From contig NZ_FOBS01000014.1 in assembly GCF_900109885.1 (NCBI RefSeq), positions 1 to 50,393 on the forward strand: 50,393 nt of DNA. The letters are read 5' to 3'. Shown here piece after piece: positions 36,248 through 45,060 of the stretch. Source of the stretch: Syntrophus gentianae (lineage in GTDB: Bacteria; Desulfobacterota; Syntrophia; Syntrophales; Syntrophaceae). A program made the translations under genes and the position numbers. The notes under the pieces are model-generated. The model ran no database searches, had not been told where the DNA came from, and worked only from the letters and a program-made list of their open reading frames with translations. The stretch's first letter is position 1. Each line of letters opens with the position of its first letter.

Positions 36248-38011
36248 TCACCCTTCGATTTCTCCGTTCCAGGCGATTCCCAACTCAGCCGCTTTTTCGC
36301 GGGTCGGCCTTCCCTCCTCATCCAGGCCGCGGATGCGCCGGTAAAGAGCCCGCGCCTTGAGAAATTCATCCCGATCCAAGGGCGGGATTTCCAGATGGCC
36401 GTCTCCCGTCCCCGGTTCCTTAAAAAAGCGGGCGGGGAGATCATCGTCGGTTCCCTGGAATCCGTTGCGGAAATTCATAATCCGCTCCGAATAATCGATC
36501 CGTTCCCCTGCGGTCAAAAGGTCATCGGCAGACGTTTCGATTCCGGTCACGGCGGTATAGATCCGGGCGTATTCCTCCAGGGAGGCGGCCAGGAAGACAA
36601 AGGGGCAGGCGGTCAGGGAATCGGCGACGGCGAAAAGGTCCTCCGCCCCTTTGATCATCCGTGCCTTGCCGCTGAAGGTAAAGCGGTCCGTCGCCACGGG
36701 TTTGCGCAGGATCTCGGAGCCGATGGGATAAGCACGGAAGGTACAGCCGCCCCGGGTTGATGTTGCATAGGCGAGGGCCATTCCGTAAGCCCCCCGGGGA
36801 TCGTAGCCCGGCAGTTCCATGCCTTTCACCGTCATGGCCGTCTCCGGCTTCCCGCAGGACTGCGCATAGAGAGCGGCTCCCTGTCCCAGGACCTGTCCGA
36901 CACCCCGCCCGGTTCCGATGTCCTGCAGCAGAGAGAGGATTTCCGGAGGCTCCAGGGTCCGCCCTCGGATCTCCCCATGACAGGCCAGCGTCGCCGCCGC
37001 CGAGATGGGGTCCATCCCCAGTTCGGCGCACAGCCGGTTGGCCTCCATCACCGTTTCCAGGTCGGTGTTTTCCAGGAGGGCGCTGAAATGGGCAAGGGCT
37101 TCAAATTCGGGAAGGCTCCGGCCGTCGGTCGCGATCCTTTTGCAGAGGATGGAGCATCCCAGGCAGCCCGTCCGGCGGGGAGCGTAGCGTTTGCGGAAAG
37201 CGTGGGCATTCATCTGCCGGGCTGCGTCGAAGTGGGTGCGGCGGAAATTTTCCGTGGGCAGCATCCGCCGGGCCGCGACAAGATCGTAAAGGGCCGCCGT
37301 CCCATACTGTCCGATCCCCAGATCCCCGAGGAGGAATGGAGAGGCCGCCAAAAGGCGTTGAACATCCTCTGCTGCTCTTTTCAGGGCCTCGGGATCGGCA
37401 ACCTCGGTTTTTCCTGAGCCCCGGACGGTGAGGTATTTCAGATTCTTTGCGGTAAAGAGCAGCCCGAGACCGTTCCGGACCGCCGGGTAGGAACCGTCCA
37501 CGACGATGCTTGCAAAGCGGACTCCGGCTTCCGCTGTCGGACCCGCGAGGGCCACCGCCCCTTTTTCTTTCAGCCGGGGGTAAACCTCCGATGTTCTCCT
37601 TCCGGACAGGGACGCGGCATCCACGAGGGTGATGCGGGCATCCTCAATTTCCACGGCGCAGAGGGTCTTTGCCCGGCCGGTAATGACCAGGCCATCCCAT
37701 CCCGCTTTTTTCAGGGCCGTTCCCAGCGATCCGCCGACCGTGCCGTCCCCAACCGTGCCGGTCAGCGGGGAGCGCGACATGACGGTCATCATGCCCGAGG
37801 TCGGCGATGCCGTATCCACCAGAGGGCCGGTAAAGAACAGCAGGGGCATTTCCGGATCGTCCCAGGACCGGGTTGCTTGATCCCACAGATAGGAACCCGC
37901 CAGCCCCCGGCCGCCGATCCAGCGGACATAGAGCTCCGGCTCGGGACACTCCACTTCCCATTTGCCGGAGGACAGGTCGATTTTCAGGATTTTACCCTGC
38001 CAGCCGTTCAT
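36248..38011 (-). CDS. aldehyde:ferredoxin oxidoreductase family protein (tungsten enzyme)
   Basis: 587 residues, close to family length. Starts GWQGKILKIDLSSGKWEVE and has IGGRGLAGSYLWDQ, TGPLVDTASPTSGMM and GGSLGTALKKAGWDGL, the pterin-binding first domain. [4Fe-4S] ligands are CLGCSILC at about 282 and a later Cys in TACPF at about 467. Known members oxidise aldehydes to acids with ferredoxin, or reduce acids in the opposite direction, using a tungsten bis-pterin cofactor. It follows the PBP1A gene by 36 bases and precedes the aldolase gene by seven. It may detoxify or use the aldehyde released by the aldolase. Confidence 0.9.
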   Translation of the reverse strand: MNGWQGKILKIDLSSGKWEVECPEPELYVRWIGGRGLAGSYLWDQATRSWDDPEMPLLFFTGPLVDTASPTSGMMTVMSRSPLTGTVGDGTVGGSLGTALKKAGWDGLVITGRAKTLCAVEIEDARITLVDAASLSGRRTSEVYPRLKEKGAVALAGPTAEAGVRFASIVVDGSYPAVRNGLGLLFTAKNLKYLTVRGSGKTEVADPEALKRAAEDVQRLLAASPFLLGDLGIGQYGTAALYDLVAARRMLPTENFRRTHFDAARQMNAHAFRKRYAPRRTGCLGCSILCKRIATDGRSLPEFEALAHFSALLENTDLETVMEANRLCAELGMDPISAAATLACHGEIRGRTLEPPEILSLLQDIGTGRGVGQVLGQGAALYAQSCGKPETAMTVKGMELPGYDPRGAYGMALAYATSTRGGCTFRAYPIGSEILRKPVATDRFTFSGKARMIKGAEDLFAVADSLTACPFVFLAASLEEYARIYTAVTGIETSADDLLTAGERIDYSERIMNFRNGFQGTDDDLPARFFKEPGTGDGHLEIPPLDRDEFLKARALYRRIRGLDEEGRPTREKAAELGIAWNGEIEG

Positions 38012-38047
38012 GGTCCTTCTTTCATTCTGCCTTGCCGCTGTTTGTTT

Positions 38048-40102
38048 CTACGGAGTTCTTGTCGGATTTAATAGGCGCCCTTCGTTCGGTAAGGGAAAAT
38101 CGTGCCCCTCATTGGGTGGTTCCTCAGTACCCACGGGGCTTTGCGCGGGTAGGACGGGATTCCAGTCGGGGGGTACGGTTCCGTCAACAAAAGGTTCCGG
38201 AGTCGCCCCTTCGCTTCGCCGGGCAAAAATGATTCCTTCCGGGACGGGAAAATTTTCTACAGGCATGACGGCCAAAGCCTTTTCCATGCAGTAAAGCCAG
38301 ATCGGCGCAGCCGCGCGGCCTCCCACCTCGTGGCTGCCCAGGGTCCGTTGCTGGTCGAAGCCGACCCAGACGCCGGTGACCAACGATGGCGTATATCCGA
38401 CGAACCAGGCATCCCGCATGTCATTGGTCGTTCCCGTTTTGGCGGCGACCGGGCGGCCGATGTTCTTGACGCGCTGGCCGGTGCCGCTTTCCACGACATC
38501 CTGCAGAACCTGGGTCGTCAGAAAGGCGATCCGGGGATCGATGACCTGTTCCGCTTTGATGGGGTGTTCTTCAAAAACATTTCCGGACCGATCCACGATT
38601 TTTTTGATCATGAAAGGCTCCACTAGCCTGCCCCCATTGGCCAGGACGCCATAGGCGCGAACCAGTTCCTGCACGGTCACGGCAGAGGAGCCCAGGGCAA
38701 GGGAAAGATTCCTGACGAGGGGTGACGTAATCCCCATATTGGCGGCGTAGGCAATCGCATAATCCACGCCGATTTCCTGCAGCAGCTTGATCGTTACAAC
38801 GTTGCGGGATTGAACGAGGGCTTTGTGCAGCGAGATCGGTCCCAGGAATTCCCCGTCGAAGTTTTTCGGGGCCCAAACCTGTCCCGCATTGTCCGTAAAG
38901 GAGATGGGGGAGTCGTCAATATAGGTGGCCGGGGTCATTCCCCGATCGAAGGCCGCCGTGTAAATAATGGGCTTGAAAGCAGAACCCGGCTGCCGGCGTG
39001 ACTGGGTGGTGCGGTTGAATTCGCTTTTGCTGAAATCCCTGCCGCCGACCATGGCCCGAATGGCCCCCGTCCGGGCGTCCATGCAGAGGAGGGCTCCTTG
39101 GACACTGTGAGGGGCATAACCCTGGCGGCTTTCCAGTTCCTGAAGCCCCCGCTCCACGGCGTCCCGGGCTGCCTGCTGAATGCGGATATCCAACGTGGTG
39201 TAAACCTCCAGTCCCTCCTTATACAGGACGTCCCTGCCGTATCTTCCCAGGATATAACGGCGGATATTCTCGATGAAATAGGCGGCGACCCGGTCGTTGG
39301 GCCGGATCGATCTCAGCAGCAGAGGCGTCTGCAGGACGCGGTTTTTCTCTGCCTCGCTGATGTAGCCGTCTTCCAACATTCGCGTCAGGACATAAGCCTG
39401 GCGCTGCCGGGCCCCTTCATAGTTGGTGTAAGGATCATAGCTGGACGGCGCCTTGGGCAGCCCAGCCAGAAGAGAGGCTTCGGAAAGATTGAGGTCCCGC
39501 GTTTTCTTCCCGAAGTAAACCTCTGCCGCCGCTTCTATCCCGTAAGCGCCGTGGCCAAGGTAGATGTGGTTGAGATAGAGATTCAGGATCTCCTCTTTGG
39601 AAAGGGAGCGGTCGATCTTGTAGGCCAGGACGGCTTCCTTGATCTTGCGGCTGTAGCTTTTTTCCGGGGAGAGGTAGAGCGTCTTGGCGACCTGCTGGGT
39701 GATGGTGCTGCCACCTTGAACAATTCTTCCCGCCTTGAGATTCCGGAAAAAGGCCCGGGAGATGCTCTGCATATCAAAGCCGCGATGTTCGAAGAAGCGG
39801 GAATCCTCGGCGGAGAGAACGGCCTGAATGACGACGGGAGGAAGATCGCTGAATTTGACCAGTTTGCGATTCTCCAGGTAGAATTCGTCGATCAGTTCGT
39901 TGTTGTCCGCATAAACACGGGTTGTAATGCTCGGACGATATTCCTTGAGGGCGGCTATGCTGGGCAGATCCCGGAGCATCACATAGTAAAGGATACTGCT
40001 GCCCACGAGCAGGATCAGCAGGAGTCCCAGGATGAGCACGATCAGAACGCTGCCGGTGGCTTGCCCTTTTCCCCGGAGGAGATGAAAAGAGGGGTTAAAC
40101 AT
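38048..40102 (-). CDS. mrcA: penicillin-binding protein 1A (bifunctional transglycosylase/transpeptidase)
   Basis: 684 residues. One N-terminal membrane anchor (about 16-42). Glycosyltransferase 51 domain with the catalytic Glu in SAEDSRFFEHRG (about 98) and QGGSTITQQVAKTLYL. Transpeptidase domain with the active Ser in PGSAFKPIIY (about 375) and KTGTT (about 554). It polymerises and cross-links peptidoglycan using the meso-diaminopimelate made by DapL and DapF. It lacks the long OB-insert of E. coli PBP1A. Its start overlaps the end of tatC by eight bases. Confidence 0.95.
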   Translation of the reverse strand: MFNPSFHLLRGKGQATGSVLIVLILGLLLILLVGSSILYYVMLRDLPSIAALKEYRPSITTRVYADNNELIDEFYLENRKLVKFSDLPPVVIQAVLSAEDSRFFEHRGFDMQSISRAFFRNLKAGRIVQGGSTITQQVAKTLYLSPEKSYSRKIKEAVLAYKIDRSLSKEEILNLYLNHIYLGHGAYGIEAAAEVYFGKKTRDLNLSEASLLAGLPKAPSSYDPYTNYEGARQRQAYVLTRMLEDGYISEAEKNRVLQTPLLLRSIRPNDRVAAYFIENIRRYILGRYGRDVLYKEGLEVYTTLDIRIQQAARDAVERGLQELESRQGYAPHSVQGALLCMDARTGAIRAMVGGRDFSKSEFNRTTQSRRQPGSAFKPIIYTAAFDRGMTPATYIDDSPISFTDNAGQVWAPKNFDGEFLGPISLHKALVQSRNVVTIKLLQEIGVDYAIAYAANMGITSPLVRNLSLALGSSAVTVQELVRAYGVLANGGRLVEPFMIKKIVDRSGNVFEEHPIKAEQVIDPRIAFLTTQVLQDVVESGTGQRVKNIGRPVAAKTGTTNDMRDAWFVGYTPSLVTGVWVGFDQQRTLGSHEVGGRAAAPIWLYCMEKALAVMPVENFPVPEGIIFARRSEGATPEPFVDGTVPPDWNPVLPAQSPVGTEEPPNEGHDFPLPNEGRLLNPTRTP

Positions 40103-40910
40103 CTTGCTCCCCGGGAGCCTCCTGGTCGCTTACCTCGAGTTCCTTGCTTTTTTCTGCATCCACGGGCTTTTTATTTTCTCTCGGCTTGCGTACGGCAAAG
40201 CGGGCAACCACAATGCTGATCTCATAGAGCACCATCAGGGGGACAGCCATGAGAAGCTGACTGACGATGTCTGGTGAAGGCGTCAGCACGGCTGCGGCGA
40301 TAAAGATGATCAGGATGGCATAGCGTCGCTGTGAGGAGAGCATCCGGGCATTGACGACGCCGATCTTGGTCAGGAAAAAGACAAAGACGGGCAATTCGAA
40401 ACAGAGTCCGAAGGCCAGGAGCAACTTCAGGGCAAGGGCGAGATATTCCCGCATGGAGACCATGGGTTTCAGGAAATCGGAGGAGAAGGAGACGAAAAAT
40501 TTAAAAGCCGGCGGCAGCGCGACAAAATATCCGAAGAGCACTCCCCCGGCGAACAGAATCGTGGAAAAAAAGACAAAGGGGAAAACGTATTTCTTTTCCT
40601 TTGGATAGAGGCCTGGAGAGATGAATTTCCAGATTTCCAGAAGGATGTATGGGCTCGTCAGGAGCAGCGACGCGAAGAAGGAGATCTTCATATAGGTGAA
40701 GAAGGCCTCCGGCAGGGAGGTGAAGACCATGAAGCTGTTCTTGGGCAGGACCTCAAGCAAAGGATACGTCACGATCTGAAAAAGCTGTTCCTTGAAGCCA
40801 TAGCAGAGGGAAAAGCCGATCGCGAGAGCGATGAGGACGCGAACAAGGCGCTTGCGCAACTCTTCCAGGTGGGTTGTTAACGGCAGTTTTTCATCAGTAG
40901 ATATGGTCAT
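40095..40910 (-). CDS. tatC: Sec-independent protein translocase TatC
   Basis: 271 residues with six membrane helices. Family start with THLEELRKRLVR, where the Glu and Arg recognise the twin-arginine signal, and the conserved FISPGLYPKEKK loop. The last 35 residues are a charged cytoplasmic tail. It exports folded cofactor-containing proteins. It follows tatB by 278 bases, a gap that contains a decayed copy of the dispersed palindrome, and overlaps the PBP1A gene. Confidence 0.96.
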   Translation of the reverse strand: MTISTDEKLPLTTHLEELRKRLVRVLIALAIGFSLCYGFKEQLFQIVTYPLLEVLPKNSFMVFTSLPEAFFTYMKISFFASLLLTSPYILLEIWKFISPGLYPKEKKYVFPFVFFSTILFAGGVLFGYFVALPPAFKFFVSFSSDFLKPMVSMREYLALALKLLLAFGLCFELPVFVFFLTKIGVVNARMLSSQRRYAILIIFIAAAVLTPSPDIVSQLLMAVPLMVLYEISIVVARFAVRKPRENKKPVDAEKSKELEVSDQEAPGEQDV

Positions 40911-41013
40911 AAAGTATTCAGACGGGATTTTTTCAAAGACGGTGCAAGGAGACGCGTCCCGTATCCTCAGGAATTTAATCGCTTCGGGTCATTCCAATTC
41001 CTTATCAAAATTT

Positions 41014-41092
41014 GCACGGCAGCCGTCTTTGCGGACAGTCCCTCGACGTAAGTTGTAAATGAAGTCTGCGCTCTTCCTTGCCGCCCTGCTGT
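41014..41092. repeat. decayed copy of the dispersed palindromic repeat
   Basis: In the gap between tatB and tatC the minus strand reads GGGCGGCAAGGAAGAGCGCA, then ACTTCATT...ACTTACGTCGAGG, similar in order and spacing to GCGGCAAGGAGGAGGCGACG and ACTTCATACGTCGAGG of the 34940-35059 element. The ends are no longer recognisable. It would lie in the tatB-tatC transcript. Confidence 0.4.
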
Positions 41093-41188
41093 TCTCCTGA
41101 GCTGGTCATGGAACGATACTTTTCGGCTTGGGGAGAGGAAGGCGGAGCGGGACTGGGTCAGGGTTCATGACGGGATTCTGGCGATTGC

Positions 41189-41446
41189 CTATCTGGAGGT
41201 TGTTTCCTCAAGCTTTTTCTCCTCGGCGCTTTTATCTTCTCCCTTTTCCCCTTCTTTGGGCGTAGACTGCGGCTCACTGTCCTGCAGAGTGCCTTTGAGG
41301 CCGTCGGTTACCCCTTCAGCGGTCTTCTTGAATTCAGCCAGTCCTTTTCCCAGAGATTTGGCCACATCGGGCAGCCGCTTCGGTCCGACAACGAGCAGCG
41401 CGATGACGGCAATCAACAAAAGTTCCGGCATGCCGATATTAAACAT
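41189..41446 (-). CDS. tatB: Tat translocase subunit TatA/TatB
   Basis: 85 residues from ATG 41444-41446. One membrane helix starting MFNIGMPELLLIAVIALLVV, hinge GPKRLPD, then an amphipathic helix (VAKSLGKGLAEFKKTAEGV) and an acidic tail. The Glu at position 8 favours TatB; the tail is short and closer to TatA, so the protein may do both jobs. It is upstream of tatC on the same strand. The frame is open for 73 more codons upstream, but those residues do not fit the family. Confidence 0.85.
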   Translation of the reverse strand: MFNIGMPELLLIAVIALLVVGPKRLPDVAKSLGKGLAEFKKTAEGVTDGLKGTLQDSEPQSTPKEGEKGEDKSAEEKKLEETTSR

Positions 41447-41973
41447 AAATGGATCCACTCTAGTAAATTTCTGTCGGTTATACATACGGAAATAAAGGAT
41501 TGTCAAATCATTTATCGAGAGAAGAAAAGCCTGAAAAAAGAACGAGCTCGGCAAATATATCCAACAAAAAAAGAATGCCGAACCGGACAGGAATGAGAGC
41601 AAGGGATAGAGAAGATCGCGACGCCTGCTCAGAGGATAGTTTTTCAATGGACGTCGAGCCAACAATTATGAAACACCGAACAACAGAAGGCTGCCATTTC
41701 CCCTTATTCTTGCCATGTTTGCTGAAGATTAGCCTTACGCCTAATCCTTAGAAAAAAATACCTTTTAAATGGTATTGATTTTTTGTGGGACTGTGAAATG
41801 ATCAAACTTCAAAAGTGTCTGTGGACTTTCCGAAACGGCAGGTCCATCGGAGGAATCGGTGCGGTCAGCTTGCGAGGCCATGGTTTTGGTTGATTGTAAG
41901 GAATTCAGGCGAGGGCCTTGCGATGCTCATAATTTATAATCATATGAACAGGAAAAGAAGGAGGGCAACGATC
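41447..41973. other. 527-base gap between divergent tatB and the C39-like protease gene
   Basis: AT-rich, with no supported gene. It must hold promoters for tatB (minus) and for the protease (plus), but I see no convincing box pair. The 150 bases before the protease contain several short GC-rich inverted stretches (around 41830-41900), possibly a leader structure. Confidence 0.4.
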
Positions 41974-42930
41974 ATGAAAAGATGGCGTTCCACAGTGTTA
42001 TCGGCATTTTTGGTTTCGGTCTTATCGGTTTTTCTCTTTTTACCCACCGGCTTTGCCGGGACTCTGAGCTCGTCTTTGCTGGCGAGCTATCAACAGGGCG
42101 ACAAAATCCTTTCGGACACTCCTACATACAATTGGTGGTATGGGTGTTCGCCCACCTCCGCCGGGATGATGGTGGGATACTACGACAGAAAGGGCTATGC
42201 CGGGCTCAGTTACAGCAACCTGGTGAAGAATGGGGTTGCTGAAAAAACCACATATCCTTCAACGGAAGGGAGCTGGGACTACTTGGCCCAGTCCGCCATA
42301 GCAAGCAAGGCCCACGTGGATGCTTTCTATAGAAATGGTTATCTTGGATCGGGAGACGACATCGCACGCGTTGGGAGCTTTGACAGCCTTGCAGACTTTA
42401 TGGGTACCAACCAGGACGCCCACGGGAACAGTAATGGATCGACGACGTTTTATTATTGGACAAATGGTGCTGCTTTCACGGCGCAAGATGCTCTTGACTA
42501 TGGTTTCCAAGACGATGACGGCATGTATGGCATAATGGAATACCTCCAATATTCCGGATATGACGTGCCGTCTTTGACGAGCATTTATACTCAGGCGATC
42601 TACAGTTCGACAGCCCTTAACGGCTTTACCTTCGACCAGTATAAAGCGGAGATCGACGCCGGCCGCGTTGTCATGATTCAGGTCGAAGGCCACTCGATGT
42701 TCGGCTATGGTTACGGAGACAACGGTTTGATCTACTTCAATGATACCTGGACCGATCAAGAGAACTCGATGACTTGGGGTGGATCATATGCTGGTATGCA
42801 GCAGTGGGGGGTTGTCTGCTTTGAATTGACCGGTGGAAGTGCTGTCCCCCTGCCGCCCTCGATCCTGCTTCTCGGGTTCGGTCTTGCCGGTATTGGAGGG
42901 TTCAGGTTCAGGAACCTTCGCAGGAAATAG
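41974..42930 (+). CDS. exported C39-like cysteine protease with PEP-CTERM-like sorting tail
   Basis: 318 residues from ATG 41974 (AGGAGGG upstream). A signal peptide covers about residues 1-28 (FLFLPTGFAG at the cleavage region). The mature part has the papain-like arrangement of C39-type peptidases: catalytic Cys in YGCSPTSAGMMVGYYD (about 59), His in VEGHSMFGYG (about 240) and Asn/Asp in IYFNDTW (about 256). The C-terminus is a sorting signal: VPLPPS, a short hydrophobic helix LLLGFGLAGIGGF, then RNLRRK. PEP-CTERM proteins are known to be cut and attached by exosortase; the Pro-rich VPLPP form is a variant. No exosortase gene is in the window. Protease activity is predicted from motif order only. 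Confidence 0.72.
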   Translation: MKRWRSTVLSAFLVSVLSVFLFLPTGFAGTLSSSLLASYQQGDKILSDTPTYNWWYGCSPTSAGMMVGYYDRKGYAGLSYSNLVKNGVAEKTTYPSTEGSWDYLAQSAIASKAHVDAFYRNGYLGSGDDIARVGSFDSLADFMGTNQDAHGNSNGSTTFYYWTNGAAFTAQDALDYGFQDDDGMYGIMEYLQYSGYDVPSLTSIYTQAIYSSTALNGFTFDQYKAEIDAGRVVMIQVEGHSMFGYGYGDNGLIYFNDTWTDQENSMTWGGSYAGMQQWGVVCFELTGGSAVPLPPSILLLGFGLAGIGGFRFRNLRRK

Positions 42931-42951
42931 GACTGATTTGCTGAAAAGACC

Positions 42952-42995
42952 AAAAGCCCGCCTCTTTCTCTCTAAGTGGAAAGGCGGGCTTTTTT
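42952..42995 (+). terminator. intrinsic terminator after the C39-like gene
   Basis: AAAAGCCCGCCT (42952-42963) pairs with AGGCGGGCTTTT (42982-42993), followed by T to 42995. It ends the protease transcript and isolates the gat operon. The rest of the gap to 43226 has no gene. Confidence 0.88.
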
Positions 42996-43226
42996 GTTTC
43001 CCGACATCCGTCCGGCTCTGTCTGCGTCGCCAACGCCCTGCCTCCTTACCATCCTTTTTGTCATGGACAAAGGTCCTTTACCTTGATGAACAATAGGTCA
43101 TATAAGCCTGTGTCGGGGAAATATTTTGCCTTTCCCCGGCAGATATGATAGGTGACGATTTCGTATTAAAATCGCCGTCGTGTAAAACGTATCGGGGATT
43201 TTCAAGTTCATTTGAGGTGAGTCGCA

Positions 43227-43514
43227 TTGAAAATCACGAAGGAAGAAGTGACCTATGTCGCCCATCTGGCGCGGCTGGAATTTTCTGAAACGGAAAAGGA
43301 AATGTTTACGGGTCAACTGAATGATATTCTGCTGTACATGGATAAGCTCAATCAGGTCGACACGGCCGGGGTGGAGCCCCTCAGTCATGCCATCTCCCTG
43401 AACAATGCCTTTCGGGAGGACAAGGTTCAGGCATCCCTGCCTCAGGAGAGGTCCCTGGCCAATGCACCGGATCCCCGGGGGGAATTCTTCCGGGTGCCCA
43501 AGGTGATTGAGTGA
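43227..43514 (+). CDS. gatC: Asp-tRNA(Asn)/Glu-tRNA(Gln) amidotransferase subunit C
   Basis: 95 residues from TTG 43227, with GAGGTGAG upstream. Starts [20 protein letters not shown] and has [17 protein letters not shown], typical of GatC, and the C-terminal FRVPKVIE. It stabilises GatA in the GatCAB complex. First gene of gatC-gatA-gatB. Confidence 0.95.
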   Translation: MKITKEEVTYVAHLARLEFSETEKEMFTGQLNDILLYMDKLNQVDTAGVEPLSHAISLNNAFREDKVQASLPQERSLANAPDPRGEFFRVPKVIE

Positions 43515-43602
43515 GCATTTTCGGACAACATTCAGGACGGGAGTCAAGCGGCAGAGGTCATTCGACACTCCGGATCGCTTTCTGTCCTGCAAAGAGGAGC
43601 CT

Positions 43603-45060
43603 ATGGAACTTTATTCTTTAACCATTCACGAATTACAGGAAAAAATCCGGAACGGCGAGGTCACCTCCACGGAAATCGTTCAGTCCGTCTTCGGCCGCAT
43701 CGATGCCGTTGAGGAGAAGGTCCATGCCTACATTACCCTGATGCGGGAATCGGCCCTCGAAGAGGCGAAAATGGCCGACGAGCGGATCCGGGCGGGCCAA
43801 ATCAAGGCGTTGACCGGCATCCCCATCGCCCTGAAAGACATTTACTGCACACAGGGTGTCCGAACGACCTGCGGTTCCCGCATCCTTGAGAACTACGTTC
43901 CTCCTTACGACGCAACGGTGATTACCAAACTGCGCGAAGCGGGGGCGGTCTTTACGGGAAAGACGAACATGGACGAGTTCGCCATGGGTTCGTCGACAGA
44001 GACCTCCTATTACGGGGTCACCCGGAATCCATGGGACCTGGAGCGGATACCGGGCGGTTCCAGCGGGGGCTCCGCCGCCGCGGTGGCTGCCGATGAATGC
44101 ATCGCATCCCTCGGATCGGATACGGGCGGCTCCATCCGTCAGCCTGCGGCCCTGTGCGGTGTCGTCGGAATGAAGCCCACCTATGGCCGGGTTTCCCGCT
44201 TCGGTCTGGTCGCCTTTGCCTCTTCCCTGGATCAGATCGGCCCGTTCACGAAGGATGTGGAAGATTGCGCCATCCTGTTGAACACCATTGTCGGCTACGA
44301 CCCTCGGGAATCCACCTCGGTTCCCGTGGAGGTTCCGGATTACCGCGATTTCCTGAACCGTGGTATCGAGGGCTGGACGGTCGGCATTCCCAGGGAATAT
44401 TTCGTCGAGGGGATCGATCCCGAAGTGCGGGCCGCCATCGAACAGGCTATCAAGACCGTGGAAGGACTGGGGGCGAAATGCCGGGAAATCTCCCTGCCGC
44501 ATACGGAATACAGTGTGGCGGTTTATTACATTGTCGCCCCGGCGGAGGCGAGCTCCAACCTCGCCCGGTATGACGGCGTCAAATACGGCTTCCGCGTCGC
44601 GGAAAGCCGGGACCTTCTGGACATGTACAAGAAGACGCGGTCGGCGGGCTTTGGCGCGGAGGTGAAGCGGCGCATCATGATCGGGACCTACGCCCTTTCC
44701 TCGGGTTACTATGATGCCTATTTCAAAAAGGCCTCCCAGGTCCGGGGGCTCATCAAGAGGGATTTTGATGAAGCCCTGCAGGGATGCGATGTGATCCTGA
44801 CTCCCACGACCCCGACACCTGCCTTCAAAATCGGCGAAAAAACCGACGACCCGATGCAGATGTATCTTTCCGACATCTTCACCATCTCCACGAATCTCGC
44901 CGGCATTCCCGGGATTTCCCTTCCCTGCGGGTATACGCAGGGTGGACTGCCCATCGGCGTGCAGTTTCTGGCGGGGCATTTTGAAGAAGGCAAGCTTCTT
45001 CAGGTCGCGTCCGCCTATGAAAAGCATGCCCAAATCGAAAGAAGGAGGCCGAACCTCTGA
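43603..45060 (+). CDS. gatA: Asp-tRNA(Asn)/Glu-tRNA(Gln) amidotransferase subunit A
   Basis: 485 residues from ATG 43603 (AGAGGAG upstream), as usual for the family. Amidase-signature enzyme that frees ammonia from glutamine: the Ser-cisSer-Lys triad is Lys at about 77 (ALKDIYC), Ser at about 152 ([13 protein letters not shown]) and Ser at about 176 ([12 protein letters not shown]). The stop TGA shares a base with the ATG of gatB. Confidence 0.97.
   Translation: MELYSLTIHELQEKIRNGEVTSTEIVQSVFGRIDAVEEKVHAYITLMRESALEEAKMADERIRAGQIKALTGIPIALKDIYCTQGVRTTCGSRILENYVPPYDATVITKLREAGAVFTGKTNMDEFAMGSSTETSYYGVTRNPWDLERIPGGSSGGSAAAVAADECIASLGSDTGGSIRQPAALCGVVGMKPTYGRVSRFGLVAFASSLDQIGPFTKDVEDCAILLNTIVGYDPRESTSVPVEVPDYRDFLNRGIEGWTVGIPREYFVEGIDPEVRAAIEQAIKTVEGLGAKCREISLPHTEYSVAVYYIVAPAEASSNLARYDGVKYGFRVAESRDLLDMYKKTRSAGFGAEVKRRIMIGTYALSSGYYDAYFKKASQVRGLIKRDFDEALQGCDVILTPTTPTPAFKIGEKTDDPMQMYLSDIFTISTNLAGIPGISLPCGYTQGGLPIGVQFLAGHFEEGKLLQVASAYEKHAQIERRRPNL

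Noticed and set aside
43005-43060. A further copy of the dispersed palindrome behind the C39-like gene
   Set aside because: Only CTGCGTCGCC and CCTCCTTACC resemble the element, and neither arm is recognisable; too weak to call.
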